Shown here piece after piece: positions 41,296 through 50,727 of a stretch of DNA of 64,000 nt (positions are counted from its first letter, which is position 1; each line of letters begins with the position of its first letter). A program made the translations under genes and the position numbers. The DNA lies in assembly GCA_035342095.1 (NCBI GenBank), contig DAOQWL010000022.1, positions 5,062 through 69,061 on the forward strand. Reading direction: 5' to 3'. Origin of the DNA: PLanc-01 sp035342095 (GTDB lineage: Bacteria > Planctomycetota > Phycisphaerae > Sedimentisphaerales > Anaerobacaceae). The notes below the pieces were generated by a model, which was given only the letters and a program-made list of their open reading frames with translations, searched no databases and had not been told where the DNA came from.

Positions 41296-42156
41296 TCAGA
41301 TCATCCACCAATTCCCTGGACTGATCGCTCGCAGGTTGAATGACCTGTGTTCCGGCGGGAGAGATTCGAGCAGCTCCTTCGCCTTCCTGCCAATCGCCTG
41401 GGAGGCGAGCTCAGCGTTCCGCCGACCGACCTCGGGCGACGCGTATTTGCGGGGGTCCTGGCCGCCGATGCCGTCGGGCGGCTTCATGTCGGGCGCGAGC
41501 GGACCGTCGCCCAGAGCGGACAGATCAACCAGGCTGGGATAGAAGAACATCATGCTCGAGGTCTCCCACTTGGCCGCATGGTCCGTGGACGATCCGGGGC
41601 CCTGGCTGAGCGTGATCTCCCAGAGTCCCATGCCCGCGACGGTCCCATCCGCGACGACCGGCGCCAGGGCCTTGTCGATCATGTCGATCTGACCTTGGAC
41701 GTTGTGGCCGGAGACGCCGAGAATGACCCTCGCGCCGGTCTTCTTGATCCGCTGGAAGAGGGCGGTCAGCACCGGGACCATCGACTCCTGTGGGAACCCG
41801 TCGTGGAAGTAGATCGGCGGGTACACGGCGCCGCCGAACTGCTCGGCGGCCTTGACGAGGATCGCATGGGCCTTGAGGGCGTCGTTGCCGAGCGGCAGGT
41901 GACGACCGTGCCACTCGATCAGCCCGAACGGCACATAGACCGCCGGGAAGTCGCGGAGCGCCTTCTCCAGTTGCCCCGGCCTGAGGAACTGCATCTGCAC
42001 GCCGGCCGACAGTTCCGGCTGGATGGCTCCTTGCCCCTGGTCCCTCGCGACTGCAGCTCCGCCGCCCGCCATCCAGAACGTGGCGGCCGCAGTCCCCACA
42101 AATTCCCGTCGTGAGATTCGAGCCCGCTTTGTTGTTCCCGACAGTTCGTCGCGCAT
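41296..42156 (-). CDS. Tat-exported creatininase-family amidohydrolase
   Basis: A 286-residue protein with a twin-arginine leader (ISRREFVGTAAATFWMAGG). The creatininase fold has metal-binding residues in FGLIEWHGRHLPLGNDALKA (Glu, His, Asp), GVSGHNVQGQIDMID and the later KWETSSMMFFYPSLVDL. The family hydrolyses cyclic or formyl amides (creatinine, mycofactocin precursors, 2-amino-5-formylamino pyrimidines); export indicates a different, unknown extracellular or periplasmic substrate. AGAGGCGGG precedes the ATG at 42156. The longer frame upstream overlaps the divergent DUF362 gene and is not used. Confidence 0.87.
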   Translation of the reverse strand: MRDELSGTTKRARISRREFVGTAAATFWMAGGGAAVARDQGQGAIQPELSAGVQMQFLRPGQLEKALRDFPAVYVPFGLIEWHGRHLPLGNDALKAHAILVKAAEQFGGAVYPPIYFHDGFPQESMVPVLTALFQRIKKTGARVILGVSGHNVQGQIDMIDKALAPVVADGTVAGMGLWEITLSQGPGSSTDHAAKWETSSMMFFYPSLVDLSALGDGPLAPDMKPPDGIGGQDPRKYASPEVGRRNAELASQAIGRKAKELLESLPPEHRSFNLRAISPGNWWMI

Positions 42157-42271
42157 ATTCCCGCCTCTTGTCGCCACTTTCTGCAATTCCTTCGCGACCT
42201 GCAAAGGCAATCGATGTATAATTGCAGCATCGGCTGCCGACGTGCAATCGCAATCCTGGGAGGACAGGAGT

Positions 42272-44068
42272 ATGAGAACGAACGAGACGGCATCTTGTCG
42301 TGGGCACGAGTGTCCGAGGCATCGGGCGAGGCATTGCTGGGTGAGGTGGGTCTTTCCGGTTACCGGCCTGCTGGCGCTCCTCTGGTTCCTGATCCGCGTG
42401 ATTCCCAAACCCTCCCGTGCGGCGTATCCCTGTCAACGCGCCGCCATGCCGCTGGCGTCGGGATTCGTCGTCTGGCTGGTCGGTCTCGCGACCGGCACAG
42501 TCGTGTCCCGGAGATTCCGACGGCTGGTGAGAGAGTCTCGCGTTGTGCTGGCGGGTCTGTGCCTGGTCACCGCGGTCGTGGTGGGCGCAGCGTCGCTGGC
42601 CGATTGGCCGGGCCGCCTGGCTGTGACGGGTGGGCCCTGGGGGCCTCACGGGCCCTTGGGCGAGGCGAAGGGGATTCATCCGGGTCGGGTCGTCTGGGTC
42701 TACGATCCCAACGCGACGGACTGGGATGGCTACAACTCTCTGGAGCACTGGTGGCAGGACGGCCACACGGACCCGGTTATCGTCGAGAAGATGGTTTCGC
42801 AGGCGATTCGCGGCGTGGCCGGCACGGACTGCGACGCCGCGGCCTGGGACGCGATCTTCCGGTACTTCAACGACGGTCGGGGCAAAGGAGACGTCGGCTA
42901 TCAGGCAGGCGAGAAGATTGCCATCAAGATCAATCTCACCACCTGCAACGCCGCAGGAGGGGACGTCAACCCGACCACCTACATTAAGAAATCCAGCGTC
43001 ATGAATCGGATCGACAACTCGCCCCAGATGATCCTGGCGCTGCTGCGCCAGTTGGCGGACACCGTCGGAGCGGATCAGAACGACATCACCATCGGCGATC
43101 CGACGGGGATGGTGCCCAACTACTATTGGGACATGATCTATCCGGAGTTTCCGAACGTACGCTACTTGGACAACTACGGCGGTTCCGGGCGGACCCGCAC
43201 GGAGTTCTCGAATGTCCGGATGTACTGGAGCACGGCGGACGCCGGCGGAAAGGCGCCGGACTACCTGCCTTCTGCCTTCGCGGAGGCGGCCTATATCATC
43301 AACTTCGCCATCTTGAAGGGCCATTCGTCCGGCGTGACGCTGTGTGCCAAGAACCACTACGGCTCGCTCCTCAGGACGCCGAATGGGTATCTCAGGCCGG
43401 AGCTTCCCGGCTTGCCCAATGCGGGGGGCTACCCCGGCTACTACGACATGCACTCCAGCCTTCCGAACGTGGGCTGGAGCCCCGGGACAGGTCACTACCG
43501 CGCCCTGGTGGATCTCATGGGGCATTCCGAGCTGGGTGGCAAGACAGTCCTCTATCTGATTGACGGCCTCTTCGGCGGCTACTACTGGGAGGCCCATCCG
43601 TACCGGTGGAACATGCCGCCGTTCAACGGCGACTGGCCCTCGAGTGTTTTCGCCTCCCAAGACCCGGTGGCGATTGACTCGGTGGGCTATGACTTCGTGA
43701 ACGCCGAATGGCCCGACGTCGTCCGATATGGACACTCGCCCAGCTCGACGTATGACATGCAGGGCGGCGCTGAAGACTACCTGCACGAGGCGGCGCTGGC
43801 CAACGACCCGTGCTCGGGCACCTTCTACGATCCGGACCACTCCCGCCGTACGGTTCGCCTGGCGAGCCTCGGCGTGCACGAGCATTGGAACGATCCGGTC
43901 AACAAGCAGTACTCGCGGAACCTCGGGACAGGCGAGGGCATCGAGCTGATCCTCCTGCACAGCGACCCGATCGAGGGAGGCATCGACAGCGATGGGGACG
44001 TGGATGAGGACGACCTGGAAGACCTTGCGAATCTCGGCGGGGACTGGGGGACTGTCTCGACTCCATAG
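42272..44068 (+). CDS. Membrane-anchored DUF362-family protein with EF-hand-like tail
   Basis: A 598-residue protein. Hydrophobic segments near the N-terminus (VFPVTGLLALLWFLI; MPLASGFVVWLVGLATG; VVLAGLCLVTAVVVGA) anchor it. The large DUF362 domain contains EKIAIKINLTTCNAAGGD, QNDITIGDPTG, INFAILKGHSSGVTLCAKNH, FASQDPVAIDSVGYDFVNAE. DUF362 proteins are often associated with iron-sulfur or redox proteins, but their reaction is unknown. The C-terminus, DSDGDVDEDDLEDLANLGGD, looks like a degenerate dockerin-type calcium site. AGGACAGGAG precedes the ATG. TATAAT at 42217-42222 is a probable -10 with no clear -35. Divergent from the creatininase-like gene. Confidence 0.88.
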   Translation: MRTNETASCRGHECPRHRARHCWVRWVFPVTGLLALLWFLIRVIPKPSRAAYPCQRAAMPLASGFVVWLVGLATGTVVSRRFRRLVRESRVVLAGLCLVTAVVVGAASLADWPGRLAVTGGPWGPHGPLGEAKGIHPGRVVWVYDPNATDWDGYNSLEHWWQDGHTDPVIVEKMVSQAIRGVAGTDCDAAAWDAIFRYFNDGRGKGDVGYQAGEKIAIKINLTTCNAAGGDVNPTTYIKKSSVMNRIDNSPQMILALLRQLADTVGADQNDITIGDPTGMVPNYYWDMIYPEFPNVRYLDNYGGSGRTRTEFSNVRMYWSTADAGGKAPDYLPSAFAEAAYIINFAILKGHSSGVTLCAKNHYGSLLRTPNGYLRPELPGLPNAGGYPGYYDMHSSLPNVGWSPGTGHYRALVDLMGHSELGGKTVLYLIDGLFGGYYWEAHPYRWNMPPFNGDWPSSVFASQDPVAIDSVGYDFVNAEWPDVVRYGHSPSSTYDMQGGAEDYLHEAALANDPCSGTFYDPDHSRRTVRLASLGVHEHWNDPVNKQYSRNLGTGEGIELILLHSDPIEGGIDSDGDVDEDDLEDLANLGGDWGTVSTP

Positions 44069-44086
44069 TAGCGCCGTCAGTCCTGC

Positions 44087-44115
44087 TTGGCCCGACGACG
44101 AAAACGTGGTATGCT
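44087..44115 (+). promoter_or_regulatory. Promoter for the NlpC/P60 gene, very close to the start codon
   Basis: TTGGCC (44087-44092), 17-base spacer, TATGCT (44110-44115). Transcription would begin at about 44122, right at the ATG (44123), so the message may be leaderless. Confidence 0.5.
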
Positions 44116-44122
44116 CGCCGGC

Positions 44123-45520
44123 ATGAGAATGTCGCACCAAGCCAGGCTCCTGATTGTCCTCGTGTCGGTAAGCATGTTGACCGGCTGCACCACGATGGAA
44201 CCGATGCCCACTGTTCGCCAGATTCCCGCGCCGGCGCTCGTGCCGGGCGTCATCGCGGAGATGAACACGCCGGGCCACTGGATCGGGCGGCATCCCGATC
44301 CCGATCGGCTGGTCATGACTGCCGACCAGATCGCGGCCTTCAACGGTCAGACCGAGAGGGCCGGCCTGGGTGTCGCGAGCATCGCCGACTTCAACGATAC
44401 CGTCGATGGCGAAAAGCTGAAGGCCGATCTCGATGCCTGCCTGCGCTCGGTCGCAGGTCGCGGCTACTGCTTCGCCGACGGACGACAACCCGATAACACG
44501 TGGTGGCAGGACCTCCGGGACAATATGGACCTGGGCGCGATCGCGCCTGAGGTCAACGTGCGTTTCGGCCTGATCGTTGGTTTCTGCGATCATCGCGTCC
44601 TGCCGGCGGCGGAGGGACTCTACAATGCGGACCTCAATCTCAGTTTCGACCGTTTACAGGACAGCACGCTCGACGTCGCCTCGCCGGTCGCGGTTCTCCA
44701 TCGCAGCCGCGATGCGCGATGGCTGTACGTCGTCGGGCAGACCCTGCGAGGGTGGGTCCAGGCCGAGAGCGTGGCCCTGTGCGAACGCGACGTGGTCCGT
44801 GTCCACGTCCGGTCGGGCCAGTTCGCGGTCGTCACCGCGGCCAAAGCCGACCTCTACGCGGACGAGGATCTGCGCAACCACCTCGGACGAGTCCAGATGG
44901 GCACGCGACTGGTCGTGGCGCAGGATATGGATGGGGACAAGCTCCGCGTGCTGACGCCGAGGCGCGATACGGACGGGGTCTGCACCCTGGAAGCCGCGTA
45001 CGTCCGGAAGACCGAGGTGAGCCTGGGCTATCTGCCCTATACGGCGCGGACGATTATCCAGCAGGCGTTCAAGCTCCTGAACACTCCCTACGGCTGGGGC
45101 GGCCTTTTCGGCGAGCAGGATTGCTCCCGTTTCGTCCAGGAGGTGTTCGCAACGGTGGGTCTGGTCCTGCCACGGAACTCCTCGGAGCAGGCGAAAGTGG
45201 GCCGCCAAGTCCATGCGAGTCCCGGGATCGGCCTGGCTCAGGAGAAACTCGCGGTCCTCCGCGGGCGCGCGGCGCCGGCCCTCACGCTGCTGTGCATGAA
45301 GGGACACGGCATGCTGTTTCTCGGTTTCGTGGAGGGCAGACCCTACGTCGTCCATGACCTGTGGAGCTACGACGTCGACGCGTCCACGGTCGCGGTGGTC
45401 AACCGCGTGGCCGTGACGCCGCTGGACCTCGGCAGCGGACCTGCGGGCAGCCTTCTCGACCGAGTTGACAATATCCGCGTGCTCGACGCCGTGCCGGGCG
45501 CGCACGAAGCATTGCACTGA
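44123..45520 (+). CDS. SH3 and NlpC/P60 domain cell-wall peptidase lipoprotein
   Basis: A 465-residue lipoprotein (lipobox SMLTGC). After an N-terminal helical region come SH3-type domains (VASPVAVLHRSRDARWLYVV, GWVQAESVALC). The C-terminal NlpC/P60 cysteine peptidase domain begins at TPYGWGGLFGEQDCSRFVQEV, where the nucleophile Cys lies, with the partner His in MKGHGMLFLGFVEG. This SH3-SH3-NlpC layout is that of enzymes cutting gamma-D-Glu-diaminopimelate bonds in peptidoglycan stem peptides. ATG 44123 fits the lipoprotein signal; 44129 is also possible. The CE4 deacetylase gene follows after 11 bases, so the two form an operon for envelope-polymer processing. Confidence 0.92.
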   Translation: MRMSHQARLLIVLVSVSMLTGCTTMEPMPTVRQIPAPALVPGVIAEMNTPGHWIGRHPDPDRLVMTADQIAAFNGQTERAGLGVASIADFNDTVDGEKLKADLDACLRSVAGRGYCFADGRQPDNTWWQDLRDNMDLGAIAPEVNVRFGLIVGFCDHRVLPAAEGLYNADLNLSFDRLQDSTLDVASPVAVLHRSRDARWLYVVGQTLRGWVQAESVALCERDVVRVHVRSGQFAVVTAAKADLYADEDLRNHLGRVQMGTRLVVAQDMDGDKLRVLTPRRDTDGVCTLEAAYVRKTEVSLGYLPYTARTIIQQAFKLLNTPYGWGGLFGEQDCSRFVQEVFATVGLVLPRNSSEQAKVGRQVHASPGIGLAQEKLAVLRGRAAPALTLLCMKGHGMLFLGFVEGRPYVVHDLWSYDVDASTVAVVNRVAVTPLDLGSGPAGSLLDRVDNIRVLDAVPGAHEALH

Positions 45521-45531
45521 AGGAGATCGGT

Positions 45532-46461
45532 ATGAATCGTGTTTCCAGAAGAGAGCTGATGGGCACGGCGTTGGGCGTTGCCGTCCTCGCGGGGACCTCG
45601 CAGGGCCGAGCGGCCGAAAGCCCTTCGCCCAAGACGGGCACGCGGTACATCGCGGCGTACGACACGGAATCCCCCGCCTGTTTGCAGGCGTGCCGCAAGA
45701 TCGTGGAGGTGCACAAACGCCTGGCGATGCCCGCGACGTTCTTCATCGTCGGTCGGACGCTGGAGGCGAACGCAGCCGAGTACAAAACGCTGTTCGCCGA
45801 TCCGCTCTTCGAGGTGGCCTCGCACACCTGGAGCCACAAGCTGCTCCGTGACAACGCGATGTGCGGGCGGGCAGTGTCCGCCCAGGAGAAGAGGGAGGAG
45901 ATTTTCAAGGCCAAGGAGCTGATCGAGCAGGTCTTCGAGAGGCCGTGCGTCGGATTGCGGTCCGCGGTCGGATTCGACAACGGTCTCAAGGGGGCGACCG
46001 ACGTGCTGGAACTGGTTCGGGCCGCGGGTTTCCAGTACGTGAGTACCCTGCTGTGGGGGCCGGATTGCTCGATGCCCGCGCTGATTGAAACGCCGTTTCA
46101 CTATGGCGCCGACGGCTTCGCGGACGTGTGGGAGCTACCCGGGCACGGCTGGCACGAGAACCTGTTGAAGAACCACAACCGCTGGGGGGCCAAACGTCTG
46201 ACTCTGTGGCCCTCGCCCATGCCCGAGGCGATCCCATCGCAGTTCGTCAAGACGCCGGAGGACGAGGCTCGGATCAATCGGGTCTTCCTGGACAAGGCCC
46301 GCGAAGAGGGCAAGCCCCACGTCTCGCTGATCTGGCATCCGTGGTCGCTGCACTCGTTCGATCCGGAGATGAAGATGCTGGAATTGACGTTTGCGCACGC
46401 CCGCGCGGTCGGGCTGATCCCGAGTACCTACACGGACCTGTATCGACAGATCGCCGGCTGA
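45532..46461 (+). CDS. Tat-exported polysaccharide deacetylase (NodB/CE4-like)
   Basis: A 309-residue protein with leader VSRRELMGTALGVAVLAG. A NodB-like fold follows: first strand TRYIAAYDTESPACLQACRK (acidic D-x-E in place of DDG), ATFFIVGRTLEAN, metal-binding SHTWSHKLL (the H-x-x-x-H pair), GLRSAVGFDNGL, and late GKPHVSLIWHPWSLHSFDP. It should remove N- or O-acetyl groups from a cell-wall or extracellular polysaccharide; the odd first motif leaves activity uncertain. AAGGAG lies before the ATG. It follows the NlpC/P60 gene by 11 bases and converges on the PHP gene with a 14-base gap. Confidence 0.88.
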   Translation: MNRVSRRELMGTALGVAVLAGTSQGRAAESPSPKTGTRYIAAYDTESPACLQACRKIVEVHKRLAMPATFFIVGRTLEANAAEYKTLFADPLFEVASHTWSHKLLRDNAMCGRAVSAQEKREEIFKAKELIEQVFERPCVGLRSAVGFDNGLKGATDVLELVRAAGFQYVSTLLWGPDCSMPALIETPFHYGADGFADVWELPGHGWHENLLKNHNRWGAKRLTLWPSPMPEAIPSQFVKTPEDEARINRVFLDKAREEGKPHVSLIWHPWSLHSFDPEMKMLELTFAHARAVGLIPSTYTDLYRQIAG

Positions 46462-46475
46462 AACTGTATGGGCTG

Positions 46476-47663
46476 TCACCGCTCCGTGCCGGTCAGGAGG
46501 TAGGTGGTCGTCAGGTTCGTGGCAGGGCGGGTGTACAGGTTCTTCCACGTTACGGTGAGCGCTTCCGGCTTGCGTCGCAGGCCGACGAGGATCTCCTGGT
46601 ACGCGCCGAGCCTGACCGACTCGACCGGGATGCCCTCGATCTCGGCTGTCAGTTCCTTCGGGCCGAGGTTTCGCAAGCGGAGAAAGACCTTGCCGTCCTC
46701 CGTCTGGTTGAGTCGGACGCCGACCAGGTTCGCCATCAGCAAATCGAGGACCCACTCATGGGCACAGAGCATGTTGTTGAAGGCGGCGACGGTCCGCCCG
46801 GCGCGGAGTGCCTCCATCACGCCGGCCACCGACCGCTCCCTGGCGAGGACCAGCGTGGTCGCCTGTTCGGCGTCGCTGCGGGCGCCGTGCACGTCGGAGT
46901 TCGCGAAGATCGTCAGGCCGTAATCGACCGCCCAATCGAACGCGGACGGATACCACCACGTGCCGTGGCTGAACACCGTGTTCCATCCCGAGCCGACGAC
47001 GTCGTTCTTCACCTCGATCCCCAGCAGAAGTCCCTGGCGGATTCCCCAGAGCATCGGCTCTCGCAGTCCGACGTGGGGGTGGGCGTAGAGGGCATAGCCG
47101 CCGAGCGAGGCCAGACGACGCCATTCGTCCTGATAGAACACCCTCGCCTGCCCTGGGATCTCGGCCCACTGGTGTGCGTCTCGCGGCTCGTAGCCGGCGG
47201 AGAAGTCGAGGGCGACGACATGCTCATTCGAGCTGATCCCCGTCTCCACGCCGCGAAGGAGCAGCATGCCCAGGGCATCGGCCATGATGCGGGCCTCCTC
47301 GTAGGCGCGGACGCTGCCGTGGTCGGTGATGGCGATCACGTCGTAGCCGTATTGCCAGGCCTCGATGACGCGGTCGGTCGGGGTGAGTGTGCCGTCGGAG
47401 TAGACCGTGTGCATGTGGAAATCGCCGCGGAGAACTTCGTAGCGAACCGGATCGACGCTGTTGGCCTCGGCGGGCGGGTCAAAGACGAGAGGAAAGGCAG
47501 CTTCCTGTCGGACGAACTGCTCGCGTCCCCGGGCGGTCGCGATCTGCCGGGCTGGCGCGCACGTGAGCAGGACGAAAGCGACCCACGCGGTGCAGCGCAC
47601 AATATCCCTGTGCTCGCGTCGGCCGGTCCGGCGAGCAGCTCGTCCGATTGTCTTGTCAGACAC
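46476..47663 (-). CDS. Exported PHP-domain metal-dependent hydrolase (CehA/McbA type)
   Basis: This 395-residue protein starts at GTG 47663 (AAAGGAGA upstream) with a hydrophobic leader (CTAWVAFVLLTCAPA). The PHP phosphoesterase motifs are complete: DFHMHTVYSDGTL (HxH), AITDHGSVRA, VETGISSNEH, YALYAHPHVGLR and FANSDVHGARSD. About 90 C-terminal residues form a beta domain. PHP proteins use a tri-metal centre to cleave phospho- or carboxylic ester bonds; secreted members of this sort are poorly characterised. The protein at 54740-55864 is a paralogue. It is 31 bases downstream of the LamG gene on the same strand, so probably in one operon. Confidence 0.9.
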   Translation of the reverse strand: MSDKTIGRAARRTGRREHRDIVRCTAWVAFVLLTCAPARQIATARGREQFVRQEAAFPLVFDPPAEANSVDPVRYEVLRGDFHMHTVYSDGTLTPTDRVIEAWQYGYDVIAITDHGSVRAYEEARIMADALGMLLLRGVETGISSNEHVVALDFSAGYEPRDAHQWAEIPGQARVFYQDEWRRLASLGGYALYAHPHVGLREPMLWGIRQGLLLGIEVKNDVVGSGWNTVFSHGTWWYPSAFDWAVDYGLTIFANSDVHGARSDAEQATTLVLARERSVAGVMEALRAGRTVAAFNNMLCAHEWVLDLLMANLVGVRLNQTEDGKVFLRLRNLGPKELTAEIEGIPVESVRLGAYQEILVGLRRKPEALTVTWKNLYTRPATNLTTTYLLTGTER

Positions 47664-47694
47664 TACGAATCTCCTTTACACCCCGCGTGCGTTC

Positions 47695-50600
47695 TCAATG
47701 ATTGGCCAGCCAGAGAACTTCGTCGTTGGTCAGCGCCAGATCGTAGATTCGCACTTCGTCGATCGTCCCGTGGAACCAGTAGTTGTTTTGCCCGATGTCC
47801 CATCCGATGGCGAGGTCCTTGGCCGGTGCGATCGTGCCCGCCGGCGGCGCCGAGGTCAACCAGGTCTGCCCGGTGTCCACGGAGATCTTGTGCAGGTTCT
47901 GATCCCGGTCCAGCACGGCGGCCACGAAAACCCACTCTCCCAGCGGCACCAGGACGAAGGGCGTATCCACTCTCTTGGGCGTTGTGTCTCCCAGCATGAA
48001 TTTGAAGCCGGCCTGGTTGGCGGTCCCCTGGTTCCGGTCGGCGCCGACGTAGTATCCGTTGCTGGCGACGGTTCGCTTGGCGACCGCGAGGTCCCAGTTG
48101 GTGGTCCCACTGGTCCCTGGCGTCGTGTCCAGACGCGCCCAGAACGAGATCGAGAAGTTGCCGGTCCCCGGGTTCAGGCTGCTGTCATCCGCGATCTGGA
48201 CGTAGTCGTCGAATCCGTCGAATTCGAGAGCTTGGCCGCGGATCCCGGCCGTGTAGACGGCGTCGCCGTTCAACACGCCGTTGTGACCGCTGCCCGAACT
48301 GTCGGCGACGTTGCCGTTGAGGGAATAGTAAGCGACCAGATTAGCGCGATTGGGCTCTGCCGATGCGCCGGAGTCGGGCGCTACAGGATAGAGTCGGATG
48401 TCGTCGAAATACAGAATGCCCTCCGATCCGGAGCCTTCGATGCCGATCGTCAGTTCCTCGACCTCTTTCAGGTCGGTCTTCACGGCCGACAGATCGATGT
48501 TCCACGCCAGCCAGACCAGGCTCGCGATGTCGGCGCCGTCGCCGTCATAGGGCACCTTGGTGTTGTTGATCTTGACGTAGAGCTTCCCGGTGTTGTCCAT
48601 CGCGCCGCGGAAGTACAGGGTGAGCGTCCCGATTCCATACTCGGTCCAGTCCTGCGAGTCGGGGAACGACCGCACGGCCTCCGAGTAGAAGGGCGACTTG
48701 GTATTGCCATACGTCAACGGCATGGACTGGCGGCCTCCATGCACGATGGCCGTCTCCGCGAACGGCGGGTCCCAATGGCCCACCTGCGAGCACGTGCCGT
48801 TCTCCCAGCCGTCCACCCAGGTCTGGTAGATTGTGCCCCCTTCGATATCGGTGTAGCTCTCGAAATCGTCCACGACGATGTACTCAAGCGTGGTGAAGCT
48901 CCAGACCTCACCTTCCCAGACCGGGACGGGCGCCGCGTTGTTGACCTCGTCCACTCTCCAGTAGTAGGTCTGTCCGAGGCTAAGCGTGTCGGTGCTGAAA
49001 CTGGGTTTGGACACCGTGACGAAGGGCGCCGTGCCGTCGAGGACTGCCTGTTCGTCGGTGCTCAGGTATACCCTGTGCTCGACGGCCTGCCTGCCCGGGC
49101 GCCAGGTCAGAGTCAGTCCCGCGTCCAGATCCACGGCGCCGCTCTCCGGATCAGGCTGCCTCGCGGCCATCGGGGTATAGAGGAAGCGGACTTCGCTCAG
49201 ACCGTATTTCTTGAAGATGCCCGTCCAGTTGCTCACAGCGGTGATTCGGACGTATTTCGCGGCTACGTCGCCGAACGGAACCGTCGTGTTGGCAGCGTAG
49301 TTGGCCTTCCCGCTGGCCTGGGCGAATTCCTGATTGCCGCCCAGACCGATCCACGTGACGCCGTCGAGTGAGTAGGCCACCGTCGCCTCCTTGATTCCCA
49401 GGCCGGCCATGGCCTCGATCTCCGAATTGTGGTTCCAGACCAGCATCTGGTGGATCGCGTAGACTTTTTCGAATTCATACTGAATCCAGGCCGATTGCCC
49501 GTCGCCGATCACGCCGCTGAGCCACATATCGGAGGTGTCCCTCGAGTGGTGATCGTCGGGATTGAGGCCGGACCCGTTGATCGTGTTGGCGGCTGTCTCC
49601 TCGTCGGTGTTGGCGCTCGACGCGGTGGCCGTGATCTTTGCGCCGGCAAGCGGATAGGCTCGCGGCTCGGTCTCGAAATGCCAAATCTCGCCTTTGAAGA
49701 CCGTGCGGTCGGGCGCGCCATTGACCTCGTCGACCCGCCAGTAGTAGGTCTGCCCGTAATCCAGCAGCCGCAGATCGAATTCAGGATTGTCCATATCCTG
49801 TCCGTACAGGATGCCCAGCGGATTGGTCCTGGTGGCCGTCTCGACGTCCGCGGGATTTGCGCCGAAGTACAGATCGTGCGTTTTCGCATACAGTCCCGGC
49901 GTCCAGCCCAGAGTGACATCTCGCGGCGCGTCCGCGGCGCCGTTTCGCGGATACGGGTCCTTTGCCAGCGCCGGGGTCATGCCTTCCTGCAGGATGAGCA
50001 GGATCTGACTGTCGGACAAGGCCCGGCTGAAGAGCGCCACCTCGTCGATCCGACCGCGGAACCAGTAGTTGTTCTGCCCGATGTCCCATCCGAGCCCGAG
50101 GTCCCGGGCCGGCGCGATGGACCCCGTCGGCGGGGTCTGCGTCGCCCAGGTCAGCCCGCCGTCGACGGAAATCTTCTGCACGTTCTGCATGCGATCCAGG
50201 ACCGCGGCCACGAACACCCATTCTCCCAGCGGCACGCGCACGTAGGGTGTATCCGTCCTGGTGGCGCCGGTGTTTCCCAGCATGAATCGCCATCCCGTTT
50301 CCGTCGAAGCTCCCTGATTGCGGTCCGCTCCGATGTAGTACCCGGCGCTGCCCGAGTCTCGCTTGGCCACGGCCAGGTCCCAGTTCGTGTCTCCTCGAGT
50401 GCCCGCGGTCACATCCACGTTGGCCCAGAGGACGACCGTGAAGCTGCCGGTCCCGGGGTTGAGCCTTGCGTTCTGTGCGACCTGGACGTAGTCGTCGTAG
50501 CCATCGAAGAACAGGCATCCGTTGCGAAGGCCGTCGGCTCGCCAGACGGGACCATTGACGAGCGCGCCGTCCAGGCCGTTGACGCCCGAGTCCGCGGCCG

Positions 50601-50727
50601 TCGTGCCCGCGCCTTCGTCGAAACGCCACCAGCCGATGAGATTGGGATCGAGCCCGTCTGCCAGGCTCGTCGATGCCAGTCCCAGGGCAAGAACAGTCGT
50701 CGTCAGGTACACTCGCAATCTTGACAT
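47695..50727 (-). CDS. Secreted LamG/discoidin multidomain protein with internal duplication
   Basis: A 1010-residue exported protein (signal VYLTTTVLALGLASTSLADG). Order: LamG-type lectin domain (residues about 28-240; GWWRFDEGAGTTAADSG, DDYVQVAQNARLNPGTGSF); Fn3-like unit (VTLGWTPGLYAKTHDLYFGA); F5/8 type C domain (ATASSANTDEETAANTINGS to AKYVRITAVSNWTG); second Fn3-like unit; a carbohydrate-binding-like beta domain (VVDDFESYTDIEGGTIYQTW); and a second LamG (about 800-1000) strikingly similar to the first. No catalytic domain is seen, so adhesion to glycans is the likely role. Translation starts at an ATG after AAGGAGG. Confidence 0.92.
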   Translation of the reverse strand: MSRLRVYLTTTVLALGLASTSLADGLDPNLIGWWRFDEGAGTTAADSGVNGLDGALVNGPVWRADGLRNGCLFFDGYDDYVQVAQNARLNPGTGSFTVVLWANVDVTAGTRGDTNWDLAVAKRDSGSAGYYIGADRNQGASTETGWRFMLGNTGATRTDTPYVRVPLGEWVFVAAVLDRMQNVQKISVDGGLTWATQTPPTGSIAPARDLGLGWDIGQNNYWFRGRIDEVALFSRALSDSQILLILQEGMTPALAKDPYPRNGAADAPRDVTLGWTPGLYAKTHDLYFGANPADVETATRTNPLGILYGQDMDNPEFDLRLLDYGQTYYWRVDEVNGAPDRTVFKGEIWHFETEPRAYPLAGAKITATASSANTDEETAANTINGSGLNPDDHHSRDTSDMWLSGVIGDGQSAWIQYEFEKVYAIHQMLVWNHNSEIEAMAGLGIKEATVAYSLDGVTWIGLGGNQEFAQASGKANYAANTTVPFGDVAAKYVRITAVSNWTGIFKKYGLSEVRFLYTPMAARQPDPESGAVDLDAGLTLTWRPGRQAVEHRVYLSTDEQAVLDGTAPFVTVSKPSFSTDTLSLGQTYYWRVDEVNNAAPVPVWEGEVWSFTTLEYIVVDDFESYTDIEGGTIYQTWVDGWENGTCSQVGHWDPPFAETAIVHGGRQSMPLTYGNTKSPFYSEAVRSFPDSQDWTEYGIGTLTLYFRGAMDNTGKLYVKINNTKVPYDGDGADIASLVWLAWNIDLSAVKTDLKEVEELTIGIEGSGSEGILYFDDIRLYPVAPDSGASAEPNRANLVAYYSLNGNVADSSGSGHNGVLNGDAVYTAGIRGQALEFDGFDDYVQIADDSSLNPGTGNFSISFWARLDTTPGTSGTTNWDLAVAKRTVASNGYYVGADRNQGTANQAGFKFMLGDTTPKRVDTPFVLVPLGEWVFVAAVLDRDQNLHKISVDTGQTWLTSAPPAGTIAPAKDLAIGWDIGQNNYWFHGTIDEVRIYDLALTNDEVLWLANH

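Noticed and set aside
41525..44593. 1022-codon open frame on the minus strand
   Set aside because: Overlaps the creatininase-like gene in another frame and lies opposite the DUF362 gene; no recognisable domain.
46128..47999. 623-codon open frame on the plus strand
   Set aside because: Opposite the PHP and LamG genes; no domain signal.
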